A stretch of 8,337 nt of DNA from JBCDCU01 sp039180865 (GTDB taxonomy: Bacteria > Pseudomonadota > Alphaproteobacteria > Rhizobiales > JACESI01): contig JBCDCZ010000205.1 of assembly GCA_039180865.1 (NCBI GenBank), positions 1 to 8,337 on the forward strand, in the 5' to 3' direction. Shown one piece after another: positions 1 through 5,440 of this stretch; within the stretch, counting starts at the first letter, position 1, and every line of letters begins with the position of its first letter. The position numbers were made by a program, and so were the translations under genes. The notes beneath the pieces were generated by a model, which was not told where the DNA came from, did no database searches, and saw nothing but the letters and a program-made list of their open reading frames with translations.

Positions 1-314
1 ATGTCTTCGAGCCCGATGAATTGGCGAAAGGCCCGTTTTCTCTTCCGGTCGATGCAAAGGTTCACGTTGATCCGGTAGATCCAGGTGGTGACTTTCGCGC
101 GTTTTTCGTCATAGCGTTTGGCATTCTGCCAGACGCGCACAAAGACATCCTGGACGATCTCTTCCGCCTCATCCTGGCGTCCGAGATAGCGCGTTGCGAC
201 GCTCACCATCGGGCGCTGATAAAGCGCCATCAGCGAGACGAGCGCCTGACGCTCGCCCCGCGCGATCAGTGCCATCAGGCGGGCCGCTTCTTCTTGGTTT
301 TCGGTATCGGCCAC
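1..314 (-). CDS. ECF-type RNA polymerase sigma factor, N-terminal part (runs off left edge)
   Basis: This is the first 104 codons of a sigma-70 family factor of the extracytoplasmic-function (ECF) group, which directs RNA polymerase to stress or envelope promoters. The visible part covers sigma region 2. Residues 41-62 (TRYLGRQDEAEEIVQDVFVRVW) are the region 2.1-2.2 core-binding helix with its usual acidic patch. Residues 74-95, with TTWIYRINVNLCIDRKRK, are region 2.3-2.4, which melts and reads the -10 element. Region 4 lies outside the window. The start is GTG at 312-314. A TAA codon sits directly before it in frame, so no earlier start is possible. The next ATG is codon 14, and no strong Shine-Dalgarno supports either. 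The gene lies 80 nt downstream of the TGPNG-protein gene on the same strand and may be co-transcribed with it and the EF-hand gene. The family assignment is firm; the subgroup and the signal it answers to are unknown. Confidence 0.9.
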   Translation of the reverse strand, partial: MADTENQEEAARLMALIARGERQALVSLMALYQRPMVSVATRYLGRQDEAEEIVQDVFVRVWQNAKRYDEKRAKVTTWIYRINVNLCIDRKRKRAFRQFIGLED

Positions 315-394
315 TTAGAGTGCTTTCGCCTGCTCTCAAAACCCTGACGACTGATCGGTCCGCCGCACACTGAATCGACACACCGGCTCTTGTT

Positions 395-838
395 TCAGTA
401 CCTGTATACCCGATAAGGACGGCGAACGGCACGATAGCGCGTGGCGGAATTCCCTTCCGGTCCCGTTACCGTCGTTTTGGAGCGGGTGCGGTAAGGAGTA
501 TGAACGCTTGCCCGCTCCCCGGAATAGGCATGACCGTCTGGACCCGTCACATAATAGCGCCGCTCGCAGGCGATAATAATTGTACCACCGCATTCGACCG
601 TGCCGGACGAGACGGCACCGTTTGGACCGGTCCGGGTGACAGATCCGCCATGACCTTGCGAATAATGCTTGGTGACTGTCCCACCATTGGGCCCGGTTTT
701 TGTGACGTCTCCCGCCTTCACATCCGTTGCGATGCCGACAGCAAAAAGCGTGACGCCGAGATGAAGGGCCGAAAGAAGCGCAATCGGACGGATATGGCCC
801 ATGTCTTTCGTAATCGATGTTCTGAGTGCCGTTTTCAT
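395..838 (-). CDS. Small exported protein with four TGP[N/D/E]G motifs, function unknown
   Basis: This is a 147-residue protein not recognised as a characterised family. A hydrophobic stretch at about residues 18-37 followed by VKA-GD (residues 40-44) looks like a Sec signal peptide cleaved after Ala42. The mature part carries four spaced copies of a TGPxG motif: TGPNG at 48-52, TGPNG at 70-74, TGPDG at 98-102 and TGPEG at 125-129. The motifs are preceded by V/K/R-T residues, and the spacing is 22-28 residues. Cys83 and Cys91 could form a disulfide. The C-terminus is rich in Arg and Tyr (RYRAVRRPYRVYRY). The ATG at 836-838 lies 9 nt after the stop of the EF-hand gene, with a G-rich stretch (845-848) just upstream that overlaps that stop. 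A second possible start is Met13, which leaves a more typical signal peptide. Tight coupling suggests shared expression with the EF-hand protein. The role is unknown; a periplasmic or surface location is inferred. Confidence 0.75.
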   Translation of the reverse strand: MKTALRTSITKDMGHIRPIALLSALHLGVTLFAVGIATDVKAGDVTKTGPNGGTVTKHYSQGHGGSVTRTGPNGAVSSGTVECGGTIIIACERRYYVTGPDGHAYSGERASVHTPYRTRSKTTVTGPEGNSATRYRAVRRPYRVYRY

Positions 839-847
839 GATCCGCCC

Positions 848-1465
848 CTAGTCCTGATCAGCGCCAAGTGCAGCGCGCACGGTTTCGATCTCCTCGCTCG
901 TCACGACGCCGTCTTCGTTGCGGTCGGCAAGGTCGAACATCGGTATGCGCGCCATGAATTCGTCTTCGCTGACAAGCCCGTCATTGTTCACGTCCATATC
1001 GTCTGCGCGGAAAGTGACCGCGTTTTCAACAAAGCGGGCGAGAAACGCGATCCGCTTTTTGACCCGTTCCTGTTCCTTTTGAGAAATCTGGCCGTCATTG
1101 TTGCGGTCCATGCGGTCAAACATCTTCTTCCTTGCGTCGATCGCTTCAGCGCGGGTGACGGCACCGTCGCCGTTCAAATCTGCCCGCGACAGACCGAAGG
1201 GCTGGGCCGATGCGGGTGCTGAAAAGCTTGCCACCAGAACAAGCGCGAGGGCCGCGACCGGAGTTGTCTTAAGGGTCGTGAGCGCCCGGTTCTTCGGAAG
1301 CGGCGTTTTGATCTCCGGCGCGTCTTTTGTGACGCCGTCACTTCCGGTGTGAATGGGTGTCAATCCCGGCCGCTGGGCCTTACGGCGGGCTTTCACGAGC
1401 TGCAGCGCCTTTTCCTTGGCGCGGGCTTTTTCCTTGGCAATCGATAGATCGAGTAATTTCGGCAT
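848..1465 (-). CDS. Exported EF-hand calcium-binding protein, four EF loops
   Basis: This 205-residue protein has four canonical 12-residue EF-hand loops: residues 96-107 (DLNGDGAVTRAE), 120-131 (DRNNDGQISQKE), 158-169 (DVNNDGLVSEDE) and 181-192 (DRNEDGVVTSEE). Each has Asp at position 1, Asn at 3, Asp at 5, Gly at 6 and Glu at 12, so all four should bind calcium. A hydrophobic segment at 69-84 ending in APASA-Q (cleavage expected after residue 87) is a signal peptide, so the EF-hand part should act in the periplasm or outside the cell. About 60 basic residues precede that segment, with a KEKARAKEKA stretch at 11-20. This is unusual for a signal peptide. The ATG at 1463-1465 has a GGAG Shine-Dalgarno 9 nt upstream (1475-1478). 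No ATG or GTG occurs nearer the hydrophobic segment except GTG codon 24. The gene heads a likely unit with the TGPNG protein and the ECF sigma factor. It may buffer or sense calcium; its exact role is not shown. Confidence 0.85.
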   Translation of the reverse strand: MPKLLDLSIAKEKARAKEKALQLVKARRKAQRPGLTPIHTGSDGVTKDAPEIKTPLPKNRALTTLKTTPVAALALVLVASFSAPASAQPFGLSRADLNGDGAVTRAEAIDARKKMFDRMDRNNDGQISQKEQERVKKRIAFLARFVENAVTFRADDMDVNNDGLVSEDEFMARIPMFDLADRNEDGVVTSEEIETVRAALGADQD

Positions 1466-1624
1466 TGTCCGTTTCTCCAGCTAAGGGGTGTCCAACGAGG
1501 CCGTTTGTCGTTCGGTCTCATCGGCTGATACGGACGGATGGATGAACTCCTACGCGAGGGACGCGATTTTTTAAAAAAAAACGTTTGGAGCCGGGGAAAT
1601 GGAACCGGGCTTTGCGCCCGAGCC

Positions 1625-2683
1625 TTACTCTTTGCAATCGCGGTTAAAATCGATTGCCGCCTTGCTGATGGTCTTCGCGTCCAACCGCTTTTTGACCGCA
1701 GCCATAACGGCCCTGCAATAATCGGCCGGCGTGCCCAGAACGATTTCATAGGCGCGAGACGTTTTGATTGTGTTTCCTGAAACCGGCCGATAGGTCAAAC
1801 GTGCTTCCGGCGTGGGCCTTGTTCCAACGAGAAAGTGGGCACCGCGCTGCGAACCGACGATGTCAGCCTCGCTGCGCTGCCTGAAATTGCGCAGGAACCA
1901 GCCATTGTAAGCAGAATGAATTCGCCTTTCCCGGTCAACATTAAGGCGCATTTGGAGCGCGGTCGTTGCCCGACTGACCCTCTTCCAGTGTCGATCCGGC
2001 TTCCGGCCCGGTTTGATCCCGCAACCGGAGGCATATCGGGTGAGGACGCGGATATTTGCATACTCCGGCGCGTTGACGATCGCCGCGCCTTTGGAAGAAA
2101 TGATGGAAATGTCTGAAATCTTGACGTCGGGCGCAGCCTGAATGTTCCAAAGCACCGCCGTGTTTGTCGACAGCATAAGGTGAACCGGCCTATCCGTGCC
2201 GTGCACGAATACATCGGCTACCGCAAAACGATTTTTCGAAGATTCCAGTCCGTGCGGTCGAAAGGTCCCGGCCGGGAGCAGGTCCCGGATTATCAACTGA
2301 GAGACCCGTTCAACAAAGAACTCGGAGAACATGTAGAGATTGGTTCTGCGCATGACCTCTTCAGCCATGACGTGGCGCACCTCTTTTCCGGCAAATCCCA
2401 GATTGAGAAACTGGCAGGAGTGATATTCGCGAAGCACACCCTTTTCGATATGGGTCCCTTCTATCGAAAGGGGGGCAAAATTGCGTGTGATACTGGAAAC
2501 CCAATGGGCGCGATCCTGAGCGCCGATGGCGACATTACCCCGGACCCAGTACCCCCGGCTCATTTCAACGACACTGTCCTGCGGGTTTCCTTCGGGGATC
2601 GGATCCGAACGCGAACAGGCGGCACCAAAAGCTGCCAGTCCAATAAGAAGCAAGGCTTGGCGAAGTGGTCTGACGGCAAACAC
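1625..2683 (-). CDS. Probable lipoprotein or exported protein of unknown function
   Basis: This is a 352-residue protein that I do not recognise as a named family. The N-terminus has a short basic region (VRPLRQ) and a hydrophobic core (ALLLIGLAAFG), then Cys23 in the context FGAAC-S. This resembles a lipobox, but Gly at -3 is not ideal, so ordinary secretion with cleavage nearby is possible. The mature part is mixed alpha/beta in character. One segment, residues 166-205 (PVHLMLSTNTAVLWN followed by KISDISIISSKGAAIVNAP), resembles a conserved beta-rich block I associate with secreted bacterial proteins, though I cannot name the family. Later cysteines are at 90, 221, 323 and 350. The start is GTG at 2681-2683, supported by AAGGGG at 2691-2696 with a 7-nt gap. 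The gene lies 85 nt after the Sel1-like gene on the same strand and 159 nt before the EF-hand gene. A hairpin at 1606-1620 follows its stop but lacks an adjacent T tract. The reading frame is convincing; the function is unknown. Confidence 0.75.
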   Translation of the reverse strand: MFAVRPLRQALLLIGLAAFGAACSRSDPIPEGNPQDSVVEMSRGYWVRGNVAIGAQDRAHWVSSITRNFAPLSIEGTHIEKGVLREYHSCQFLNLGFAGKEVRHVMAEEVMRRTNLYMFSEFFVERVSQLIIRDLLPAGTFRPHGLESSKNRFAVADVFVHGTDRPVHLMLSTNTAVLWNIQAAPDVKISDISIISSKGAAIVNAPEYANIRVLTRYASGCGIKPGRKPDRHWKRVSRATTALQMRLNVDRERRIHSAYNGWFLRNFRQRSEADIVGSQRGAHFLVGTRPTPEARLTYRPVSGNTIKTSRAYEIVLGTPADYCRAVMAAVKKRLDAKTISKAAIDFNRDCKE

Positions 2684-2690
2684 AGTAATA

Positions 2691-2696
2691 CCCCTT
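2691..2696 (-). promoter_or_regulatory. Ribosome binding site for the GTG-started lipoprotein gene
   Basis: AAGGGG on the minus strand lies 7 nt before the GTG at 2681-2683. It is the main reason for choosing this non-ATG start, which also places the basic and hydrophobic signal region correctly at the N-terminus. Confidence 0.6.
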
Positions 2697-2768
2697 GGCC
2701 AGTGATGAAAATTACAGGCGGATGAACGCGTTCAGGCTTTTTCGGCCGGAAACGCGCGTCAGAGCGCT

Positions 2769-3389
2769 TCACCGGACCGGGCGATTAAGGCCCAAAGCCT
2801 CCGCTGGAGTGGGTTCCAGATAAGCAGCACGCCAGGCCGTTTTTCCGGGCCTTTGCATGTTCGGTGGCAGGATCACATACATCGTCTCAAGATTGATGAT
2901 CTCTGAACGCGAGAGCTGATATCCGTTGTTCATGGCCTTCATGAACCACCTGCTTGACTCTTTCGATTTTTGCAGCGCCAGTCGTTGCTTGTCGTAAGGA
3001 AGACTCGGCGTGACGTTCGCCATGCCGCCGAAACTGTCCATGTCCTGCATCGAGAGACGGAATTCCTGCTTCCAGGGATCGTCGCGCGTCTCAGGCAACA
3101 TAACGCTCTTGCGGATCACCTGGACTTCTTCAAGATAGGTGAGCCCGACATCGAACATGCGCTCTGCATCACCCGCTTCAGCGCGTTTTTTGTACCATTC
3201 ACGCGCGCCCTCGAAATCGCCCTGGAGATAAAGGATATCGCCGGCTGAACTTTCCATCATGACGCAATCGTGCGTGACTTTATTGTCTTCACAAAAAGTA
3301 GAGTGGGTTGAGGCCAGTATAGATGGACCTGCTGTTAATGTAATTGCGGTTAATGCAATAAGCCCAATAAGTGCGCCAAGCAACTTCAT
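2769..3389 (-). CDS. Exported Sel1/TPR-like repeat protein
   Basis: This is a 206-residue protein with a clear Sec signal peptide (residues 1-27: MKLLGALIGLIALTAITL, ending GPSILAS). Residues 49-85 (AGDILYLQGDFEGAREWYKK followed by RAEAGDAERMFDVGLTYLEE) match the Sel1/TPR helical-pair pattern: small residues at the helix packing positions, W-Y-K-K-A-A-like spacing and a G-D turn. A second weaker repeat lies at 142-157 (SKESSRWFMKAMNNGY). Cys33 and Cys42 near the mature N-terminus may pair. Such repeats are protein-interaction scaffolds, often periplasmic; no partner can be named. The ATG at 3387-3389 has GGGG at 3397-3400 with a 7-nt gap. The gene is the first of the minus-strand run and is divergent from the broken gene at 3544. 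Codon use in the signal region is more AT-rich than in the flanking metabolic genes. The Sel1-like call is moderately sure, and the molecular role is unknown. Confidence 0.75.
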   Translation of the reverse strand: MKLLGALIGLIALTAITLTAGPSILASTHSTFCEDNKVTHDCVMMESSAGDILYLQGDFEGAREWYKKRAEAGDAERMFDVGLTYLEEVQVIRKSVMLPETRDDPWKQEFRLSMQDMDSFGGMANVTPSLPYDKQRLALQKSKESSRWFMKAMNNGYQLSRSEIINLETMYVILPPNMQRPGKTAWRAAYLEPTPAEALGLNRPVR

Positions 3390-3543
3390 GATTATACCCC
3401 GGTATGAAATTCAATTGACTATAGGTTTTTCTACCACGGCATGAAGTCAGGAATAAATGTCATTTGGTCTTTATGTTTAACAAATAGGATTTAAGAGGCT
3501 GGGAGCGGTTAACACTGATATTTGATGTATTAAGTAAGGGAGC
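3390..3543. promoter_or_regulatory. AT-rich divergent intergenic region with a short dyad
   Basis: This 154-bp AT-rich stretch lies between the divergent Sel1-like gene and the broken gene at 3544, so promoters for both probably lie here. A perfect dyad ATACC-CC-GGTAT (3394-3405) overlaps the Shine-Dalgarno of the Sel1-like gene and could be an operator. I see no pair of -35/-10 hexamers with good spacing on either strand. Confidence 0.35.
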
Positions 3544-3921
3544 ATGAAGCGATATCTGATCGCCTTACTGGTGCTATCCGTCGTTGCGAACCTTTATTTC
3601 GCCTATGATAAATAAGCGATTTTTTTCACCGACTATGCAATCTGCTACGCACGGGACGGTACCGTGATCGGGAGCAAGGACGATTGTTTGCGCAGCGGGT
3701 GGAGGGAAATCCATACGCAATTCTCTTTGATTGAGGGAGTGGATCCCTTTCACTCGATTGAGGGGCAAAGAGCCTCATTACCGACGGAATTATCCCCCTA
3801 TGAAATATGTAAGCGTGAATGCGACGGGAACAAAAAGTGCTCCTATTTTATGCTCGAGCGCTATCCGAAAAGTGCGCTGGGTCCAGCTCCCGGCGAGCGC
3901 TTGTGCCATCTGGCGCGGTAG
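3544..3921 (+). pseudogene. Broken gene: signal anchor, in-frame TAA, then cysteine-rich PAN-like domain
   Basis: An ATG at 3544 with a good Shine-Dalgarno (AAGGGAG, 3537-3543) opens a reading frame that gives 23 residues (MKRYLIALLVLSVVANLYFA, then YDK), a typical signal peptide or membrane anchor. It stops at TAA (3613-3615). The same frame then stays open for 101 codons to TAG at 3919-3921. Read through the TAA, the product would be 125 positions long. The second part has six cysteines (34, 48, 89, 93, 99, 121). The C-terminal pattern EICKRECDGNKKCSYFMLE with a later LCHL resembles the C-x3-C-x5-C-...-C layout of small bacterial PAN/Apple-like domains. That family call is tentative. A signal sequence directly followed in frame by a cysteine-rich domain argues for one ancestral secreted protein interrupted by a nonsense codon. 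The alternatives are a 23-residue membrane peptide plus a separate downstream gene, stop readthrough, or a sequencing error. TAA rules out selenocysteine or pyrrolysine insertion. Divergent from the Sel1-like gene. Confidence 0.6.
3664..3921 (+). CDS. Possible separately translated cysteine-rich fragment (85 residues)
   Basis: If the TAA at 3613 is real, the downstream part could only be made from an internal start such as GTG at 3664, giving 85 residues with five of the six cysteines. The sequence before that GTG (GGGACGG at 3653-3659) is only a weak ribosome site. The product would lack a signal peptide, which does not fit a disulfide-rich domain. An automatic annotation may list this as a hypothetical protein; I think it is more likely the remainder of the broken gene starting at 3544. 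Confidence 0.3.
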   Translation: MIGSKDDCLRSGWREIHTQFSLIEGVDPFHSIEGQRASLPTELSPYEICKRECDGNKKCSYFMLERYPKSALGPAPGERLCHLAR

Positions 3922-3989
3922 CCATGGCATGGTCGGACGAAGCCGGAACCCCGTGACCTATTGAAGAAACACGATGCCTCCTCCCGTTT

Positions 3990-4011
3990 CCCGGGCTTGA
4001 CCCGGGATCCA
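3990..4011 (+). repeat. Palindromic repeat copy 1 (CCCGGG-CTTGA-CCCGGG)
   Basis: A 6-bp self-complementary stem, CCCGGG (3990-3995) and CCCGGG (4001-4006), flanks a CTTGA loop and is followed by ATCCA. This core is, from general knowledge, a frequent intergenic repeat in alphaproteobacterial genomes. Confidence 0.7.
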
Positions 4012-4100
4012 GCGTAAACCTTCCGAGTATTCTACATGCTGAGAGGGATTGCGACATCCCTGCCGCCCCTCATTCCAAACGCGATCACTCCCGCTTTGCA

Positions 4101-4135
4101 TGGATCCCAGGACCCCGGGCCTGACCCGGGGAACG
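4101..4135 (-). repeat. Palindromic repeat copy 2, opposite orientation
   Basis: CCCCGGG (4113-4119) and CCCGGGG (4125-4131) form a perfect 7-bp stem around CCTGA. Read on the minus strand it has the same order as copy 1: GTTC, CCCGGG core, then GGATCCA (4101-4107), with a 4-6 base insertion before the GGATCC. Confidence 0.7.
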
Positions 4136-4167
4136 AGGCGGCGAGGCATGTGGTTGCTTCTAGCTTT

Positions 4168-4236
4168 TGATCCGGTGCGACAGCATCGGATTGCGCCCGT
4201 CCCGCCCCACCCTTCTTGTTTTTGGGCGCGGGCGCA
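4168..4236 (+). repeat. Possible diverged repeat, copy A
   Basis: About 60 nt starting TTGATCCGG and ending TTCTTGTTTTTGGGC followed by GCGGGC aligns loosely with the reverse complement of 4463-4532 (copy B). Copy A also holds a perfect 8-bp inverted repeat, TGCGCCCG (4192-4199) and CGGGCGCA (4229-4236). The similarity is partial, concentrated at both ends, and was judged by eye. Confidence 0.3.
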
Positions 4237-4350
4237 TTCGCACCCACCCTCGGGCTGGATGCAATCCTCTTATCGCAGTACACAAGCTGCCTTTTAACTG
4301 CCAATACCACGCCCTAACCGGTGGTCCTGTAGCCGTTGAAGGCTCACTCT

Positions 4351-4377
4351 GGGCCCCGGGTCGTAGCCCGGGGAACC
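4351..4377 (-). repeat. Palindromic repeat copy 3
   Basis: CCCCGGG (4354-4360) and CCCGGGG (4367-4373) form a perfect 7-bp stem with a 6-nt loop, TCGTAG. On the minus strand it reads GGTTC, hairpin, then CCCAG, matching the layout of copies 1 and 2. It stands alone about 220 bp from copy 2. Confidence 0.65.
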
Positions 4378-4462
4378 TGTGGAGCCGTATCGGGTATGCG
4401 GCAATTCCGTCGTCGCGGCCTTCCCGATATTTTCAAAGTTTCTAGCGCGGCGGATAAAGCAG

Positions 4463-4532
4463 CGTCGTTGCCCGGCCCTAAAACAAAGAGGGGCGCCGGA
4501 GCCCAGAGAAAAAGTTCCGCTCGCCGCATCAA
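4463..4532 (-). repeat. Possible diverged repeat, copy B
   Basis: On the minus strand this begins TTGATGCGG and ends CTCTTTGTTTTAGGGC followed by CGGGC, with a length close to copy A (58 against 61 nt between the shared ends). The shared blocks are TTGAT-CGG at the start and TTGTTTT-GGGC at the end. It could be a remnant of a second intergenic repeat family in inverted orientation. Confidence 0.3.
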
Positions 4533-4573
4533 GGATTTGGCTCGGAAACCCTCCCCTTGTTCCCCAACACCAC

Positions 4574-5224
4574 TCAATAGAGCGTCTTCTTGTATTCCTC
4601 TTCGATATCCGCATCGATCTTGGCCATCTCCTTCGGATCCTCCGGCATTTGCGCCGTTTGATCGAGGATGATCTGGGCAATCGACGGCAACGCACCCCGC
4701 TCCTGATGCGAGGCCGGATCCCAGAGCTTCGAGCGGCGGAACGCCTTTGCGCAATGGATGAAGACCTCCTCGACTGTCACCACAATCGCAACCGTCGGCA
4801 CCCGTTCTTTGATCGAGAGCGTCTCCAAAAGCTCCGGGTCGGTCGTGATCTGCGCCGTGCCATTCACCCGCATCGTGTCGTCGAATCCCGGGATTAAAAA
4901 CAAAAGCCCAACGCTTGGATTGTTGATGATGTTGGAAAGCGTATCGAGGCGGTTGTTCCCCGGCCTGTCCGGAATGAGCAGTGTCCGCTCATCGAGGATC
5001 TTGACGAAGCCCGGCGGGTCGCCCCTCGGGCTCACGTCGCCCTGCCCCTCTTTTGTCTGGGTTCCAAGACAGAGAAACGGCGAGCGCTCAATGAAGGCAA
5101 TCGAGTGCTTATCCAGTGTCGGTTGCGATTTCAGGGCCGCGAGCGGATGACAATCAGGAAAGCGGGCGCGGAGTGCCGCCTCGTCCCGGATAATGTGATC
5201 TTCGCGAATAATGGCCGCTTCCAT
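4574..5224 (-). CDS. Pyridoxamine 5'-phosphate oxidase-like (PPOX class) FMN-dependent protein, DR_2398-type
   Basis: This 216-residue protein has a split-barrel flavin-binding fold. Residues 44-65 (FIERSPFLCLGTQTKEGQGD) and 65-74 (VSPRGDPPGF) form the first strands and the conserved S-P-R-G-D-P-P-G-F motif. Residues 82-110 (LLIPDRPGNNRLDTLSNIINN, then PSVGLLFLIPG) contain the N-R-L-D-T-L-x-N segment that contacts FMN phosphate in this group. Residues 118-126 (MRVNGTAQI) are the next strand, and VFIHCAKAFRRSKLWDP (154-170) is the family's C-terminal signature. The length and motifs fit the PPOX subgroup I know as DR_2398/MSMEG_1061-like. Its members are cytosolic and have an unknown substrate, possibly small-molecule reduction or flavin/F420-linked chemistry. 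The ATG at 5222-5224 has a purine-rich leader with GGGAGG about 12 nt upstream and a nearer AAGG. The gene lies 216 nt downstream of the GntP gene on the same strand. The family call is strong and the reaction unknown. Confidence 0.88.
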   Translation of the reverse strand: MEAAIIREDHIIRDEAALRARFPDCHPLAALKSQPTLDKHSIAFIERSPFLCLGTQTKEGQGDVSPRGDPPGFVKILDERTLLIPDRPGNNRLDTLSNIINNPSVGLLFLIPGFDDTMRVNGTAQITTDPELLETLSIKERVPTVAIVVTVEEVFIHCAKAFRRSKLWDPASHQERGALPSIAQIILDQTAQMPEDPKEMAKIDADIEEEYKKTLY

Positions 5225-5440
5225 TTCCTTTCCCCTCCCTCATTCGATCCTGAAGGGTTTCTGGAAAGAGTGACCCGGTCAGCAGGACGATCAACCCGCC
5301 CATGACGCTGGCGGGCTTCCTTCTGACCATCCTGCCCGGCGCGGGCACATTTTCAAAGCATGAATATGGCCACATCTTTCTGGCGAGGCGCGACCAGCGC
5401 AATCCTCCTTTGCTTGGCCCAACCCAAAAGGACCGCTTGC
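5225..5440. other. Gap between GntP and PPOX genes with two GC hairpins
   Basis: No credible gene is seen. CCCGCC (5295-5300) pairs with GGCGGG (5310-5315) around a 9-nt loop, and GCCCG (5334-5338) pairs with CGGGC (5342-5346) around GCG. Neither is followed by a clear T run in the minus-strand direction, so termination after the GntP gene is possible but not shown. Short overlapping frames here have no recognisable features. Confidence 0.4.

Larger units (their letters stand above)
3972..4149. repeat. Composite inverted repeat (BIME-like) made of two CCCGGG palindromes
   Basis: The left end (3974-4011: ATGCCTC, then CGTTT, then the CCCGGG hairpin, then GATCCA) is matched by the reverse complement of the right end (4149-4101: ATGCCTC, then CGTTC, then a CCCGGG hairpin, then GGATCCATG). 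The two halves are imperfect inverted copies separated by about 90 bp. This resembles bacterial interspersed mosaic elements, in which two REP-like palindromes face each other. Its transcript or single strand could fold into a large branched structure. Confidence 0.6.
3922..4573. other. 650-bp gene-free region rich in inverted repeats
   Basis: No convincing gene is present. Reading frames of 60-130 codons exist here in several frames, but they run across the palindromic repeats and give low-quality proline-, glycine- and arginine-rich products such as FPGSGPGSWDP without conserved domains. The region holds three CCCGGG-type hairpins and a possible second repeat family, listed separately. It separates the broken gene at 3544-3921 from the 3' end of the PPOX gene, so the two neighbouring genes converge on it. 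Confidence 0.7.

Noticed and set aside
500..1222. 240-codon plus-strand frame opposite the TGPNG and EF-hand genes
   Set aside because: It is antisense to two genes with clear signal peptides and canonical EF loops. Its own product has no recognisable motif.
1573..1620. Hairpin CGGGC-TTTGC-GCCCG (1606-1620) and a nine-A run (1573-1581) read as a minus-strand terminator after the lipoprotein gene
   Set aside because: The stem is only 5 bp and the T tract on the minus strand starts 24 nt after it, too far for a normal intrinsic terminator.
2180..2725. 181-codon plus-strand frame opposite the lipoprotein gene
   Set aside because: It is a shadow frame with no ribosome site or motif, while the minus-strand frame has a signal region and full-length continuity.
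3391..3396. TATAAT on the minus strand just before the Sel1-like gene as a -10 box
   Set aside because: It lies one base from the start codon, so transcription would begin inside the gene, and there is no -35 hexamer at proper spacing. It overlaps the ribosome-site spacer and is probably chance.
4032..4310. 92-codon minus-strand frame in the repeat region as a gene
   Set aside because: It runs across the CCCGGG palindromes and gives PGSGPGSWDP-type sequence typical of translated repeats, with no ribosome site or domain.
3922..4573. CRISPR array or attachment site in the repeat region
   Set aside because: The repeats are few, palindromic, irregularly spaced and in mixed orientation, with no integrase, cas gene or tRNA nearby.
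4344..4754. 136-codon minus-strand frame overlapping the end of the PPOX gene
   Set aside because: Its first half is a shadow of the PPOX coding frame and its second half crosses repeat copies. No independent coding signal is visible.
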